Shown here: piece after piece, positions 8,173-15,997 of the stretch
Position numbering within the stretch: position 1 is the stretch's first letter
Layout of the letters: each line of letters begins with the position of its first letter
NCBI RefSeq assembly: GCF_019049255.1
Contig: NZ_JAGMUJ010000072.1
Span: 1 to 64,000 of the forward strand
From: Streptomyces sp. AC558_RSS880
GTDB lineage: Bacteria > Actinomycetota > Actinomycetes > Streptomycetales > Streptomycetaceae
Direction: 5' to 3'
Length of the DNA: 64,000 nucleotides
The notes under the pieces: generated by a model
Database searches by the model: none
What the model was told of the DNA's origin: nothing
What the model saw: only the letters and a program-made list of their open reading frames with translations
Translations under genes and position numbers: made by a program

Positions 8173-9045
8173 TCAGGCCGGCGGCACCACCGCCACCGGG
8201 CAGTCCGCGTGGTGCAGGACACCGTGGGCCACCGAGCCGATCCGGGCGCCCACGGCCGTGCGGCGGGCGCGGCGGCCGACCACCATCAGCTGGGCGGTGC
8301 CCGCCACCGACAGCAGCACCTGTCCGGCGCTGCCCATCTCGACGTGCTCGATCACGTGCACGTCGGGATAGCGCTCCCGCCACGGCGCGAGGGCCGCCGC
8401 CAGCGCCTTCCGCTCGTACGGTTCCAGGCCGCCGGCCTCGTCGAGGAGCCGGAGCGAGGCGGGGCTGTAGGCGAACACCGGCGGCAGGGTCCAGGCCCGT
8501 ACGGCGCGCACCGTGGCCCCGCGCCGGGCCGCGGTCTCGAAGGCGAGGCCGAGCGCGGCGGCGCTGTCCTGCGGGTCGCCCTGCTGGCCGACCACGATCT
8601 CGTGCCCGGCGACCTCGTCCGACGCCTGGTCCCCGGCCCGCACGAACACCACAGGGCGTTCGGCGTCGACGATCACCTGCTGGCCGACCGAGCCGACCAG
8701 GAAGCCCATGATCCGCCCGTGCCCGCGCGAGCCGAGCACCAGCATCTCCGCGTCCGCGGCGACACCGGTCAGTGTCCGCACGGCGTCGCCCTCCAGGACG
8801 TCCGTCGTCACGGCGAGACCGGGGTGGCGTTCACCGACGGCGCGGACCGCCTCCTCCACCGACGCGCGGACCCACTGCTCCTGGGTCGCCCGGTCCCCCG
8901 TGTCCACCGCGTCGTGCGCCTCGAACCGCCAGGCGTGCACCACCCGGAGCGGCAGTCCCCGGCGGACCGCCTCCCGCGCCGCCCAGGCCAGCGCGGCGAG
9001 GCTCTCCCCGGTTCCGTCGATCCCTGCCGTGATCGGGCGCGTCAT
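8173..9045 (-). CDS. Universal stress protein, two tandem USP domains
   Basis: A 290-residue protein with two UspA domains (about 3-145 and 155-290). Domain 1 has the ATP-binding pattern GSRGHGRIMGFLVGSVGQQV (G-x2-G-x9-G-S) and ends in CPVVF-like strands (RPVVFVRAG). Domain 2 has GRRARRTAVGARIGSVAHGV and DCPVAVVPPA. Tandem USPs are usual in Actinobacteria and are commonly induced in hypoxia, stationary phase or other stress. The ATG at 9045 is preceded by GGGAGGGAACC. It is divergent from the redox-signalling operon starting at 9259; the 213-base spacer contains an inverted repeat TTCGG-N5-CCGAA at 9158-9172. Confidence 0.9.
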   Translation of the reverse strand: MTRPITAGIDGTGESLAALAWAAREAVRRGLPLRVVHAWRFEAHDAVDTGDRATQEQWVRASVEEAVRAVGERHPGLAVTTDVLEGDAVRTLTGVAADAEMLVLGSRGHGRIMGFLVGSVGQQVIVDAERPVVFVRAGDQASDEVAGHEIVVGQQGDPQDSAAALGLAFETAARRGATVRAVRAWTLPPVFAYSPASLRLLDEAGGLEPYERKALAAALAPWRERYPDVHVIEHVEMGSAGQVLLSVAGTAQLMVVGRRARRTAVGARIGSVAHGVLHHADCPVAVVPPA

Positions 9046-9258
9046 GCGGTTCCCTCCCGGTGTCGTGTCCGAACTCTCGTGTTCCCAGTCTTCCCCACGC
9101 CACCGTCCCGGCCGCACGCGGTCGCGCCGCACGTGGAGCTCACGCATACCTGAGCGATTCGGCGCGACCGAACATACGATGGGCGGGGCCGGTGCGGTGG
9201 CCGCGGCCGGACCGGGGCCCGCCGCGCCGGGGATCCGACCGCACGACGTGGGGGACGT

Positions 9259-10935
9259 ATGGCACAGGCCGCCGAAGCGGCGCGGACCGTGATCATGACG
9301 GTGGACGACGACCCGGGCGTCTCCCGCGCCGTGGCCCGGGACCTCAGACGGCGCTACGGGGCGTCGTACCGGATCGTGCGCGCGGAGTCCGGGGAGTCCG
9401 CGCTGGACGCGCTGCGCGAACTGAAGCTGCGCGGCGACCTCGTCGCCGTGATCCTCGCCGACTACCGGATGCCGCGGATGAACGGCATCGAGTTCCTGGA
9501 ACAGGCCCTCGACATCCATCCGGGCGCGCGCCGGGTGCTGCTCACCGCGTACGCCGACACCGGCGCGGCCATCGACGCGATCAACGTCGTCGACCTCGAC
9601 CACTACCTCCTCAAGCCGTGGGACCCTCCGGAGGAGAAGCTCTACCCGGTCCTGGACGACCTCCTCGAGGCCTGGCGGCGCAGCGACCACCGGCCGGTGC
9701 CCAGCACCAAGGTGGTCGGGCACCGCTGGTCGGCGCGCTCCTCGGACGTGCGGGAGTTCCTGGCCCGCAACCAGGTGCCCTACCGCTGGTACTCCGCCGA
9801 CGAGCCGGAGGGCCGGCGGCTGCTGGCCGCCGCGGGCGAGGACGGGATGCGGCTGCCGGTGGTGATCACCCCGGACGGGACGCCCCTGGTGGAGCCGGAG
9901 TCCGTGGACCTCGCCGCCCGGGTGGGCCTGGCGACGACCCCGGAGGCCGACTTCTACGACCTGGTGGTGATCGGCGGCGGCCCGGCGGGGCTCGGCGCGG
10001 CGGTCTACGGGGCCTCCGAAGGACTGCGGACCGTGCTGGTGGAGCGGTCGGCGACCGGCGGGCAGGCCGGGCAGTCCTCCCGGATCGAGAACTACCTGGG
10101 CTTCCCCGACGGCGTGTCGGGGGCACAGCTCACCGACCGGGCGCGGCGGCAGGCGACGAAGTTCGGCGCCGAGATCCTCACCGCGCGGGAGGTGACGGGT
10201 CTCGAGGTCAACGGCGGCGCCCGGGTCGTACGGTTCTCCGACGGTTCGGCGGTCGCCGCGCACAGCGTGATCCTGGCGACCGGGGTGTCGTACCGGCAGC
10301 TGGCGGCACCCGGCTGCGACGAGCTGGGCGGCTGCGGTGTCTTCTACGGGTCGGCGCTGACGGAGGCCGCCGCCTGCCAGGGCCACGACGTGTACATCGT
10401 CGGCGGCGCCAACTCGGCCGGGCAGGCCGCGATGTATCTGTCCCGGTTCGCCAAGTCGGTGACGCTGCTGGTGCGCGGGCCGGATCTGGCGGCGTCGATG
10501 TCGTACTACCTGATCCAGCAGATCGACCGGGCGCCGAACATCTCGGTGCGGTGCGGCGCGGTCGTCGAGGGCGCGCACGGCGACGGTCGTCTGGAGCGGC
10601 TGATGCTGCGCGACACGGGCAGCGGGCAGACCGAACTCGTCGACGCGCAGTGGCTGTTCGTGTTCATCGGCGCGGCCCCGCTGACCGACTGGCTGGACGG
10701 CACGGTGCTGCGGGACGAACGCGGGTTCATCCTCGCCGGGCCCGATCTGACCCCCGACGGGCGGCCGCCGGCGGACTGGGAGCTGGACCGGCCGCCGTAC
10801 CACCTGGAGACCAGCGTGCCCGGCGTGTTCGTCGCGGGCGACGCGCGCGCGGAGTCCGCCAAGCGGGTCGCGTCCGCCGTCGGAGAGGGAGCCATGGCCG
10901 TGATGCTCGTCCACCGGTACCTGGAGCAGTCGTGA
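9259..10935 (+). CDS. Response-regulator receiver fused to thioredoxin-reductase-like flavoprotein
   Basis: A 558-residue three-part fusion. Residues 12-130 are a receiver domain with the acidic pocket (VDDD at 15-18), phosphoacceptor D68 (LADYRMP), the conserved Thr (LLTAYAD) and Lys (LLKPWD). Residues about 150-215 resemble a thioredoxin/glutaredoxin-like linker (VREFLARNQVPYRWYSAD). From 233 it is a class-II pyridine nucleotide-disulfide flavoprotein: VVIGGGPAGLGAAVYG for FAD, VYIVGGANSAGQAA for NADPH, and VPGVFVAGDARAES. The normal redox CxxC is absent: that segment reads CDELGGCGVFYG, giving Cys353 and Cys359 in a CX5C arrangement. So it may not act as an ordinary thioredoxin reductase. 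Its stop overlaps the start of the sensor kinase (GTGA), and it corresponds by order to SCO7298. Confidence 0.85.
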   Translation: MAQAAEAARTVIMTVDDDPGVSRAVARDLRRRYGASYRIVRAESGESALDALRELKLRGDLVAVILADYRMPRMNGIEFLEQALDIHPGARRVLLTAYADTGAAIDAINVVDLDHYLLKPWDPPEEKLYPVLDDLLEAWRRSDHRPVPSTKVVGHRWSARSSDVREFLARNQVPYRWYSADEPEGRRLLAAAGEDGMRLPVVITPDGTPLVEPESVDLAARVGLATTPEADFYDLVVIGGGPAGLGAAVYGASEGLRTVLVERSATGGQAGQSSRIENYLGFPDGVSGAQLTDRARRQATKFGAEILTAREVTGLEVNGGARVVRFSDGSAVAAHSVILATGVSYRQLAAPGCDELGGCGVFYGSALTEAAACQGHDVYIVGGANSAGQAAMYLSRFAKSVTLLVRGPDLAASMSYYLIQQIDRAPNISVRCGAVVEGAHGDGRLERLMLRDTGSGQTELVDAQWLFVFIGAAPLTDWLDGTVLRDERGFILAGPDLTPDGRPPADWELDRPPYHLETSVPGVFVAGDARAESAKRVASAVGEGAMAVMLVHRYLEQS

Positions 10936-12401
10936 GCGGGCGGCCGATGCCGTGCAGCCCGCGGGAGATCGGCGCCCTGTTCCTGTTCGAGAAGCTCAGC
11001 GCCGAGCAGCTCGGGCGGCTCTGCGGGGAGGGACGGGTGGAGCGGTTCGAGCCCGGACCCGTCTACGCCGAGGGCGATCCCGCCACCTGCTTCTACGTGA
11101 TGCTGGAGGGCACCGTCGTGCTGTCCCGCCGGGTCGGCGGGGACGACGTGGAGGTCAGCCGCACGTCCCAGCGCGGGGTGTACGCGGGGGCCATGCAGGC
11201 GTACCTCGGGGACCGGGTGCGGCAGGTCTACAACAACTCGATGCGCGTGACGGAGCCGACGCGGTTCTTCGTGCTGCCCGCGGACACGTTCGCGAGCATC
11301 ATGCAGGAGTGGTTCCCGATGGCGGTCCACCTGCTGGAGGGGCTGTTCTTCGGTTCGAAGAGCGCCCAGCGGGCCATCGGCCAGCGGGAACGGCTGCTGG
11401 CGCTGGGCTCGTTGTCGGCCGGGCTGACGCACGAGCTGAACAACCCCGCCGCGGCGGCCGTACGGGCGACGGCGACGCTGCGTGAACGCGTCGGCAAGAT
11501 GCGGCACAAGCTGCGCGTCATCTCCGCGGGCACCTACGACCGCGAGACCCTGGCCGACCTGATCGACATCCAGGAGCGGACGGCCGAGCGGGTCGCGAAG
11601 GCGCCCGTGCTCAGCCCGCTGGAGGCGTCGGACCGGGAGGACGAGCTCTCCGACTGGCTGGACGACCACGGCATCCCCGACGGCTGGCGGATCGCCCCGA
11701 CGTTCGTCCAGGCCGGACTGGACCTGGACTGGCTGGACCAGGTCGCCGCCGCCGTCGACGAGGCGACGCTGCCGTCGGCGGTCGGCTGGCTCAGCTACAC
11801 GGTCGAGACGGAACTGCTCATGGACGAGATCGCGGACTCCACGAGCCGGATCTCGCACCTCGTCGACGCCGCCAAGCAGTACTCGCAGCTCGACCGCGCC
11901 CCCTTCCAGGTCGCCGACGTGCACGAACTCCTCGACAGCACCCTGCTGATGCTGTCGGGGAAGTTCGGGCAGCGGATCAAGGTGGTCAAGGAGTACGACC
12001 GGACGCTGCCGCGGATCCCGGCGTACCCGGCGGAGCTCAACCAGGTGTGGACCAACCTGATCGACAACGCGGTCTCCGCCATGAACGGCGCGGGCGGTCA
12101 GGACCGGCCGGGCACGCTGACCGTGCGCACCGCGCGGGAGAACGACCGGCTGCTGGTGGAGTTCGGCGACACCGGCACGGGCGTCCCGCCGGAGATCCGC
12201 GACCGGGTCTTCGACCCGTTCTTCACCACCAAGCCGGTGGGCGAGGGCACCGGACTGGGCCTGGACATCTCCTGGCGGATCGTGGTCGACAGGCACCACG
12301 GGACCCTCCGGTTCGAGTCCGAGCCGGGCGACACCCGCTTCCAGGTGCTGCTGCCGCTCACCGCTCCGGCCCCCGACGACACCCCCGAGGAGTCCGCATG
12401 A
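10932..12401 (+). CDS. Sensor histidine kinase with N-terminal cyclic-nucleotide-binding-type domain
   Basis: A 489-residue soluble kinase. Residues about 13-130 form a cNMP/CRP-type sensor fold (FEPGPVYAEGDPATCFYVML), without the classic cAMP Arg-Ser phosphate cassette being obvious. The dimerisation helix carries phosphoacceptor His167 (LSAGLTHELNNPAAA). The ATPase domain has the N box NQVWTNLIDNAVSAM, G1 DTGTGVPP, and FFTTKPVGEGTGLGL. No membrane segment is present, so the signal is cytoplasmic. GTG at 10932 overlaps the preceding TGA by 4 bases and GGAG lies just upstream; the 3' end overlaps the next ATG in the same way. Such coupling makes the receiver-flavoprotein its probable partner. 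Confidence 0.85.
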   Translation: MSGRPMPCSPREIGALFLFEKLSAEQLGRLCGEGRVERFEPGPVYAEGDPATCFYVMLEGTVVLSRRVGGDDVEVSRTSQRGVYAGAMQAYLGDRVRQVYNNSMRVTEPTRFFVLPADTFASIMQEWFPMAVHLLEGLFFGSKSAQRAIGQRERLLALGSLSAGLTHELNNPAAAAVRATATLRERVGKMRHKLRVISAGTYDRETLADLIDIQERTAERVAKAPVLSPLEASDREDELSDWLDDHGIPDGWRIAPTFVQAGLDLDWLDQVAAAVDEATLPSAVGWLSYTVETELLMDEIADSTSRISHLVDAAKQYSQLDRAPFQVADVHELLDSTLLMLSGKFGQRIKVVKEYDRTLPRIPAYPAELNQVWTNLIDNAVSAMNGAGGQDRPGTLTVRTARENDRLLVEFGDTGTGVPPEIRDRVFDPFFTTKPVGEGTGLGLDISWRIVVDRHHGTLRFESEPGDTRFQVLLPLTAPAPDDTPEESA

Positions 12402-12751
12402 CCAGCGACCACGCCATCGACCCCGACGTCCCGCCGACCGGCCCGGGCTGCGCCGACTGCGACGCCGTGGGCGGCTGGTGGTTCCATCTGCGGCGCTGCG
12501 CGCAGTGCGGCCACATCGGCTGCTGCGACAGCTCGCCCGGTCAGCACGCCACGGCACACTTCAAGGCCACCGGGCATCCCGTGGTCCGCAGTTACGAGCC
12601 GGGCGAGGACTGGTTCTGGGACTACGCCGCCAACGAGCTGTACGATTCCGGCCCCGATCTCGCCCCGCCCGTGAGCCACCCGGCCGACCAGCCGTCGCCG
12701 GGTCCGGCGGGACGGGTTCCGTCGAACTGGGCGGAGACGCTGCGCCGCTGA
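12398..12751 (+). CDS. UBP-type zinc finger protein
   Basis: A 117-residue protein whose core is a ZnF-UBP domain: GCADCDAVGGWWFHLRRC, CAQCGHIGCCDSSPGQHA, then H-F-x-A-T-G-H-P-V-V-R-S. The Cys/His ligands follow the usual ubiquitin-hydrolase-type zinc-finger order. In eukaryotes this domain binds the free Gly-Gly C-terminus of ubiquitin; bacterial versions are widespread in Actinobacteria but their ligand is not known to me. The ATG at 12398 overlaps the kinase stop by 4 bases with GAGGAG upstream. It is the last gene of the operon; an inverted repeat follows at 12758-12779. Confidence 0.85.
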   Translation: MTSDHAIDPDVPPTGPGCADCDAVGGWWFHLRRCAQCGHIGCCDSSPGQHATAHFKATGHPVVRSYEPGEDWFWDYAANELYDSGPDLAPPVSHPADQPSPGPAGRVPSNWAETLRR

Positions 12752-12757
12752 GGAACC

Positions 12758-12779
12758 GCGGCCGGGAACCCGCGGCCGC
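12758..12779 (+). terminator. Hairpin after the redox operon
   Basis: GCGGCCG (12758-12764) pairs perfectly with CGGCCGC (12773-12779) around an 8-base loop, 7 bases after the UBP gene stop. No T-run follows, which is normal for Streptomyces terminators. Confidence 0.45.
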
Positions 12780-12839
12780 CGCCCGTCGTTGTCCGGACAC
12801 CCCCCACCGGTCCGTGTACGACGACAGCAGGGCGGCGTG

Positions 12840-14141
12840 ATGCAGGAGTTGGTCCCCGGCGGGAATCTGGCCCTCCCGGGCGGCGCCGTGACCGTCCGGG
12901 TGCCCGGCCCCTTCGACGTGTCCGCGCTGATCACGGACGACGGCGGAAAGGTGCGCGACGACGGCGACTTCGTGTTCTACAACCAGCCGTCCGCGCCGGG
13001 CGCCCGGCTCGGCGGGGACACCCTGACCGTCGACCCGGCGGCGCTGCGTCCCGGCGCCGCGCGCGTCACGGTGGCCGTCAGCCCCGCCGACCCCGGCACC
13101 CCGCTGAGCGGGCTGCCCGCCCCCGTGCTCCAGGTCGCCGGCGCCGGCGGCCGTCCGCTCGCCCGGTTCTCCCCGCCCCGGGTGCGGCAGGAGGCCGTGC
13201 TGCTCCTCGCGGAGATCTACCGGCGCGGCGGGGACTGGAGACTGCGCGCCCTGGGACAGGGGTACGCCGACGGACTGGCCGGTCTCGCACGGGACTTCGG
13301 GGTCGAGGTGACGGACGACGGCGGGGCGGCCGCCCCGCGCACGGCGCCCGCCGCCCCGGCCCGCCCGGCCGCCGGGGACGGCTTCCTCGGCCTGGTGAAC
13401 GCCGCCCGGGCCGCCGCCGGTTCGCCTCCGGTCACCCATGACGCGCGGCTGGCCGACGCGGCGCGGGAGCACGCCGGCATGATGGCGCGGGGCGGACGCC
13501 TCGCTGTCGAGGGCGTGGACGGCGTCTCCGTCCACCAGCGGGTCGTCGCCGCCGGGTACCCGTACCTCACCGTCGGCGAGCACCTGGTCTCCGGGCCGCT
13601 CACCGTCGACCGGTTCGTCGACCACTGCCTGCGCCACGACGCGGCCCGCCGCACCGTGTGCGACCCCTCCTTCACCCACGCCGCCGTGGCGTCCTGCGAC
13701 GGGTCCGGCGACACCTACTGGACGGCGCTGTGGGCCAGTCCGCTCACCCCGGACGGGCGGGACCGCACGGCCGGCGAGGTCATCGACCTCACCAACCGGG
13801 AGCGCGCCCGCGCCGGACTGCCGCCCCTGTCCCGCGATCCCCGGCTGACCGCGGCCGCGCAGGCGCACAGCGCCGACATGGTGGCCCGCGACTTCTACTC
13901 CCACACCGCGCCCGACGGCGGCAAGCCCTGGGACCGGGCCGCCGCAGCGGGCTCGGCACTGCGGACGATCGGCGAGAACATCGCGTGCGGACAGCGCTCG
14001 GCCGCCGAGGTCGTCCAGGGCTGGATGAACAGTCCCGGTCACCGCGCCAACATCCTCAAGGCCGGTTTCACCCGCATCGGCGTCGGATTCGCGGGCGGCG
14101 GCCGGGCGGGCACGTACTGGACCCAGCTCTTCGGTGGCTGA
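12840..14141 (+). CDS. TerD-domain protein fused to two CAP (SCP/PR-1) domains
   Basis: A 433-residue protein with no signal peptide. Residues 1-165 match a TerD/stress-protein fold (MQELVPGGNLALPGGAVTV, FVFYNQPSAPG, RQEAVLLLAEIYRRGGDWRLRALGQGYADGL), which binds calcium in tellurite-resistance proteins. After an Ala/Pro linker come two CAP domains: about 183-305 (LVNAARAAAGSPPVTHDARLADAAREHAGMMA) and about 310-433 (DLTNRERARAGLPPLSRDPRL, FYSHTAPDGGKPW, GENIACGQRSAAEVVQGWMNSPGHRANI). The second CAP keeps the His/Glu cavity residues; the first is degenerate. The ATG at 12840 has GCAGGGCGG upstream. Fusing an intracellular TerD domain to normally secreted CAP domains is unusual. Confidence 0.8.
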   Translation: MQELVPGGNLALPGGAVTVRVPGPFDVSALITDDGGKVRDDGDFVFYNQPSAPGARLGGDTLTVDPAALRPGAARVTVAVSPADPGTPLSGLPAPVLQVAGAGGRPLARFSPPRVRQEAVLLLAEIYRRGGDWRLRALGQGYADGLAGLARDFGVEVTDDGGAAAPRTAPAAPARPAAGDGFLGLVNAARAAAGSPPVTHDARLADAAREHAGMMARGGRLAVEGVDGVSVHQRVVAAGYPYLTVGEHLVSGPLTVDRFVDHCLRHDAARRTVCDPSFTHAAVASCDGSGDTYWTALWASPLTPDGRDRTAGEVIDLTNRERARAGLPPLSRDPRLTAAAQAHSADMVARDFYSHTAPDGGKPWDRAAAAGSALRTIGENIACGQRSAAEVVQGWMNSPGHRANILKAGFTRIGVGFAGGGRAGTYWTQLFGG

Positions 14142-14204
14142 CGGGGCCGGTGCCGTCCGCGCACGATCCTGGCGGAGGGAGGAAGTCCGGGCGAGGATGC
14201 CCCC

Positions 14205-14882
14205 ATGAAGGGTGACCTGTTTTCCAGTCAGCACATGGTGCAGCCGGCCACGGCCGCGGGCATGACCGTCGAGAACGCCAAATGCATCCGCTACACGGTC
14301 GACGGCGAGATGCACGCCCGGCAGGGCGCGATGATCGCCTACCGCGGCGACCTCCAGTTCGAGCGCAAGGGCCAGGGCGTCGGCGGCATGCTCAAACGGG
14401 CGGTGACCGGCGAGGGGTTGCCGCTGATGGCGGTCCGCGGACAGGGCGAGGCCTGGTTCGCGCACGAGGCGCAGAACTGCTTCGTCGTCGAGGTGGACCC
14501 CGGCGACGAGTTCACCGTCAACGGCCGCAACGTCCTGTGCTTCGACTCCACGCTGTCGTACCGCATCGCGACCGTGAAGGGGGCCGGCATCAGCGGTGGC
14601 GGGCTGTTCAACAGCGTCTTCACCGGGCACGGCCGGCTGGGGCTGGTGTGCGAGGGGAATCCGCTGGTGATCCCGGTGTCGTCGCAGTACCCGGTGTACG
14701 TGGACACGGACGCGATCGTCGGCTGGACCGCGGGCCTGGCCACCTCGCTGCACCGTTCGCAGTCGCTGGGCTCGATGCTGCGCGGCGGGTCCGGCGAGGC
14801 CGTGCAGCTGGTGCTGCGGGGTGAGGGGTACGTCGTCGTCCGGCCCAGTGAGGCGACACCGCAGAAGGCCCAGCAGCACTGA
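14205..14882 (+). CDS. AIM24 family protein
   Basis: A 225-residue beta-rich protein of the AIM24 (TIGR00266-type) family. Recognisable pieces are the N-terminal KCIRYTVDGEMHARQGAMIAY, FERKGQGVGGMLKRAVTGEG, LVCEGNPLVIPV and the C-terminal GSMLRGGSGEAVQLVLRGEGYVVVRPSE. These proteins form trimeric double-psi-like structures of unclear role and are often found near tellurite/stress genes. Start is ATG with GCGAGGA 8-9 bases upstream. It lies 63 bases after the TerD-CAP gene on the same strand and could share its transcript. Confidence 0.85.
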   Translation: MKGDLFSSQHMVQPATAAGMTVENAKCIRYTVDGEMHARQGAMIAYRGDLQFERKGQGVGGMLKRAVTGEGLPLMAVRGQGEAWFAHEAQNCFVVEVDPGDEFTVNGRNVLCFDSTLSYRIATVKGAGISGGGLFNSVFTGHGRLGLVCEGNPLVIPVSSQYPVYVDTDAIVGWTAGLATSLHRSQSLGSMLRGGSGEAVQLVLRGEGYVVVRPSEATPQKAQQH

Positions 14883-14964
14883 CCGTTGTTGACCTCGGCC
14901 GCCGCGCGGGCCAGGGTGGGTCACGGCGCGGATCATCACCCCCCGGGCCGGAAAGGTGACAGTC

Positions 14965-15924
14965 GTGATCGGGATCGCCGACATCGAGACCGCGGCCGAG
15001 CGGATCGCCGGGCACGTGGTGCGGACCCCGACCGTGCCGAGCCCCGGGCTGTCGGCGCTGCTGGGTGTCCCGGTCACGGCGAAGCTGGAGCTGCTGCAGC
15101 GCACCGGTTCGTTCAAGGTGCGGGGCGCGGCGGCGAAGCTGCTGTCGCTGAGCGGGGCCGAGCGGGCCGCCGGGGTCGTGGCGGTGAGCGGCGGCAACCA
15201 CGGGATCGCCCTCGCGGTGATGGCCGCGGCCCTCGATGTGAAGGCCACGGTGGTGATGCCGCGTTCCGCGCCCCTCCGGGCCGTGGAGATCGCGGAGTCC
15301 GCGGGCGCCTCGGTGCGGGTGACCGACGACATGGACGGCGCGTTCGCGCTCATGACCCGGCTCCAGCAGGAGGGGCTGACCCTGGTCCACCCCTTCGACG
15401 ACCCGGTGGTGATCGCGGGTCAGGGCACGGTGGGGGCGGAGTTCGCCGCGGACACCGGTGACCTCACGGACGTCCTGGTGAGCATCGGGGGCGGCGGGCT
15501 GATCGCCGGGGTCGCGGCGGCGCTGCGGGCGCTGCGGCCCGGGGTGCGGGTCTGGGGCGTGGAGACCGAGGGCGCGCAGGCGATGTCCGAGGCACTGGCG
15601 GCGGGCGGCCCGGTGCCGGTGAAGCTGACGTCGATCGTGTCCACGCTCAGTGCCCCGGCCGTGTCCCAGCTGACGTACGAGCATGTGTCGGAGCTGGTCA
15701 CCGAGGTGCTGGTGGTGCCGGACCGGGAGGCGGTGCGGGGCTCGCTGGAGCTCGCGGACCACGCCAAGGTGTGGGCGGAGCCGGCGGCCGGCTGTCTGCT
15801 GCCGGCCGCGCGGCGGGTGCTGGAGCGGGTCGGCGAGGGGGCCCGGCTCGGTCTGGTGGTGTGCGGCGGCAACGCCACCACCAGCGACATGATCGCCTGG
15901 ACGGAACACTTCGAGCTTCGCTGA
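14965..15924 (+). CDS. Threonine/serine dehydratase (PLP-dependent)
   Basis: A 319-residue fold-type II PLP enzyme. The PLP lysine is in RTGSFKVRGAAAKLL (about residue 50), the phosphate loop is IGGGGLIAGVAAAL, and SGGNHGIALAV is the substrate Asn/Gly loop. It belongs to the catabolic threonine/serine dehydratase and racemase group that lacks a C-terminal regulatory domain. Expected reaction: L-Thr or L-Ser to the 2-oxoacid and ammonia. GTG at 14965 is preferred because GGAAAGG ends 8 bases before it; GTG at 14956 overlaps that site. Confidence 0.85.
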   Translation: MIGIADIETAAERIAGHVVRTPTVPSPGLSALLGVPVTAKLELLQRTGSFKVRGAAAKLLSLSGAERAAGVVAVSGGNHGIALAVMAAALDVKATVVMPRSAPLRAVEIAESAGASVRVTDDMDGAFALMTRLQQEGLTLVHPFDDPVVIAGQGTVGAEFAADTGDLTDVLVSIGGGGLIAGVAAALRALRPGVRVWGVETEGAQAMSEALAAGGPVPVKLTSIVSTLSAPAVSQLTYEHVSELVTEVLVVPDREAVRGSLELADHAKVWAEPAAGCLLPAARRVLERVGEGARLGLVVCGGNATTSDMIAWTEHFELR

Positions 15925-15997
15925 GCCTCCCGTTGAACGGACCCCGCCCGCTCCTCCGTACCACTGGGGGAAGCGGGAACCGGCGGTTCGACGAGGG

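Noticed and set aside
12840..14141. Signal peptide on the CAP protein
   Set aside because: The N-terminus (MQELVPGGNLALPGG) has no basic-hydrophobic-cleavage layout, so export by Sec or Tat is not supported.
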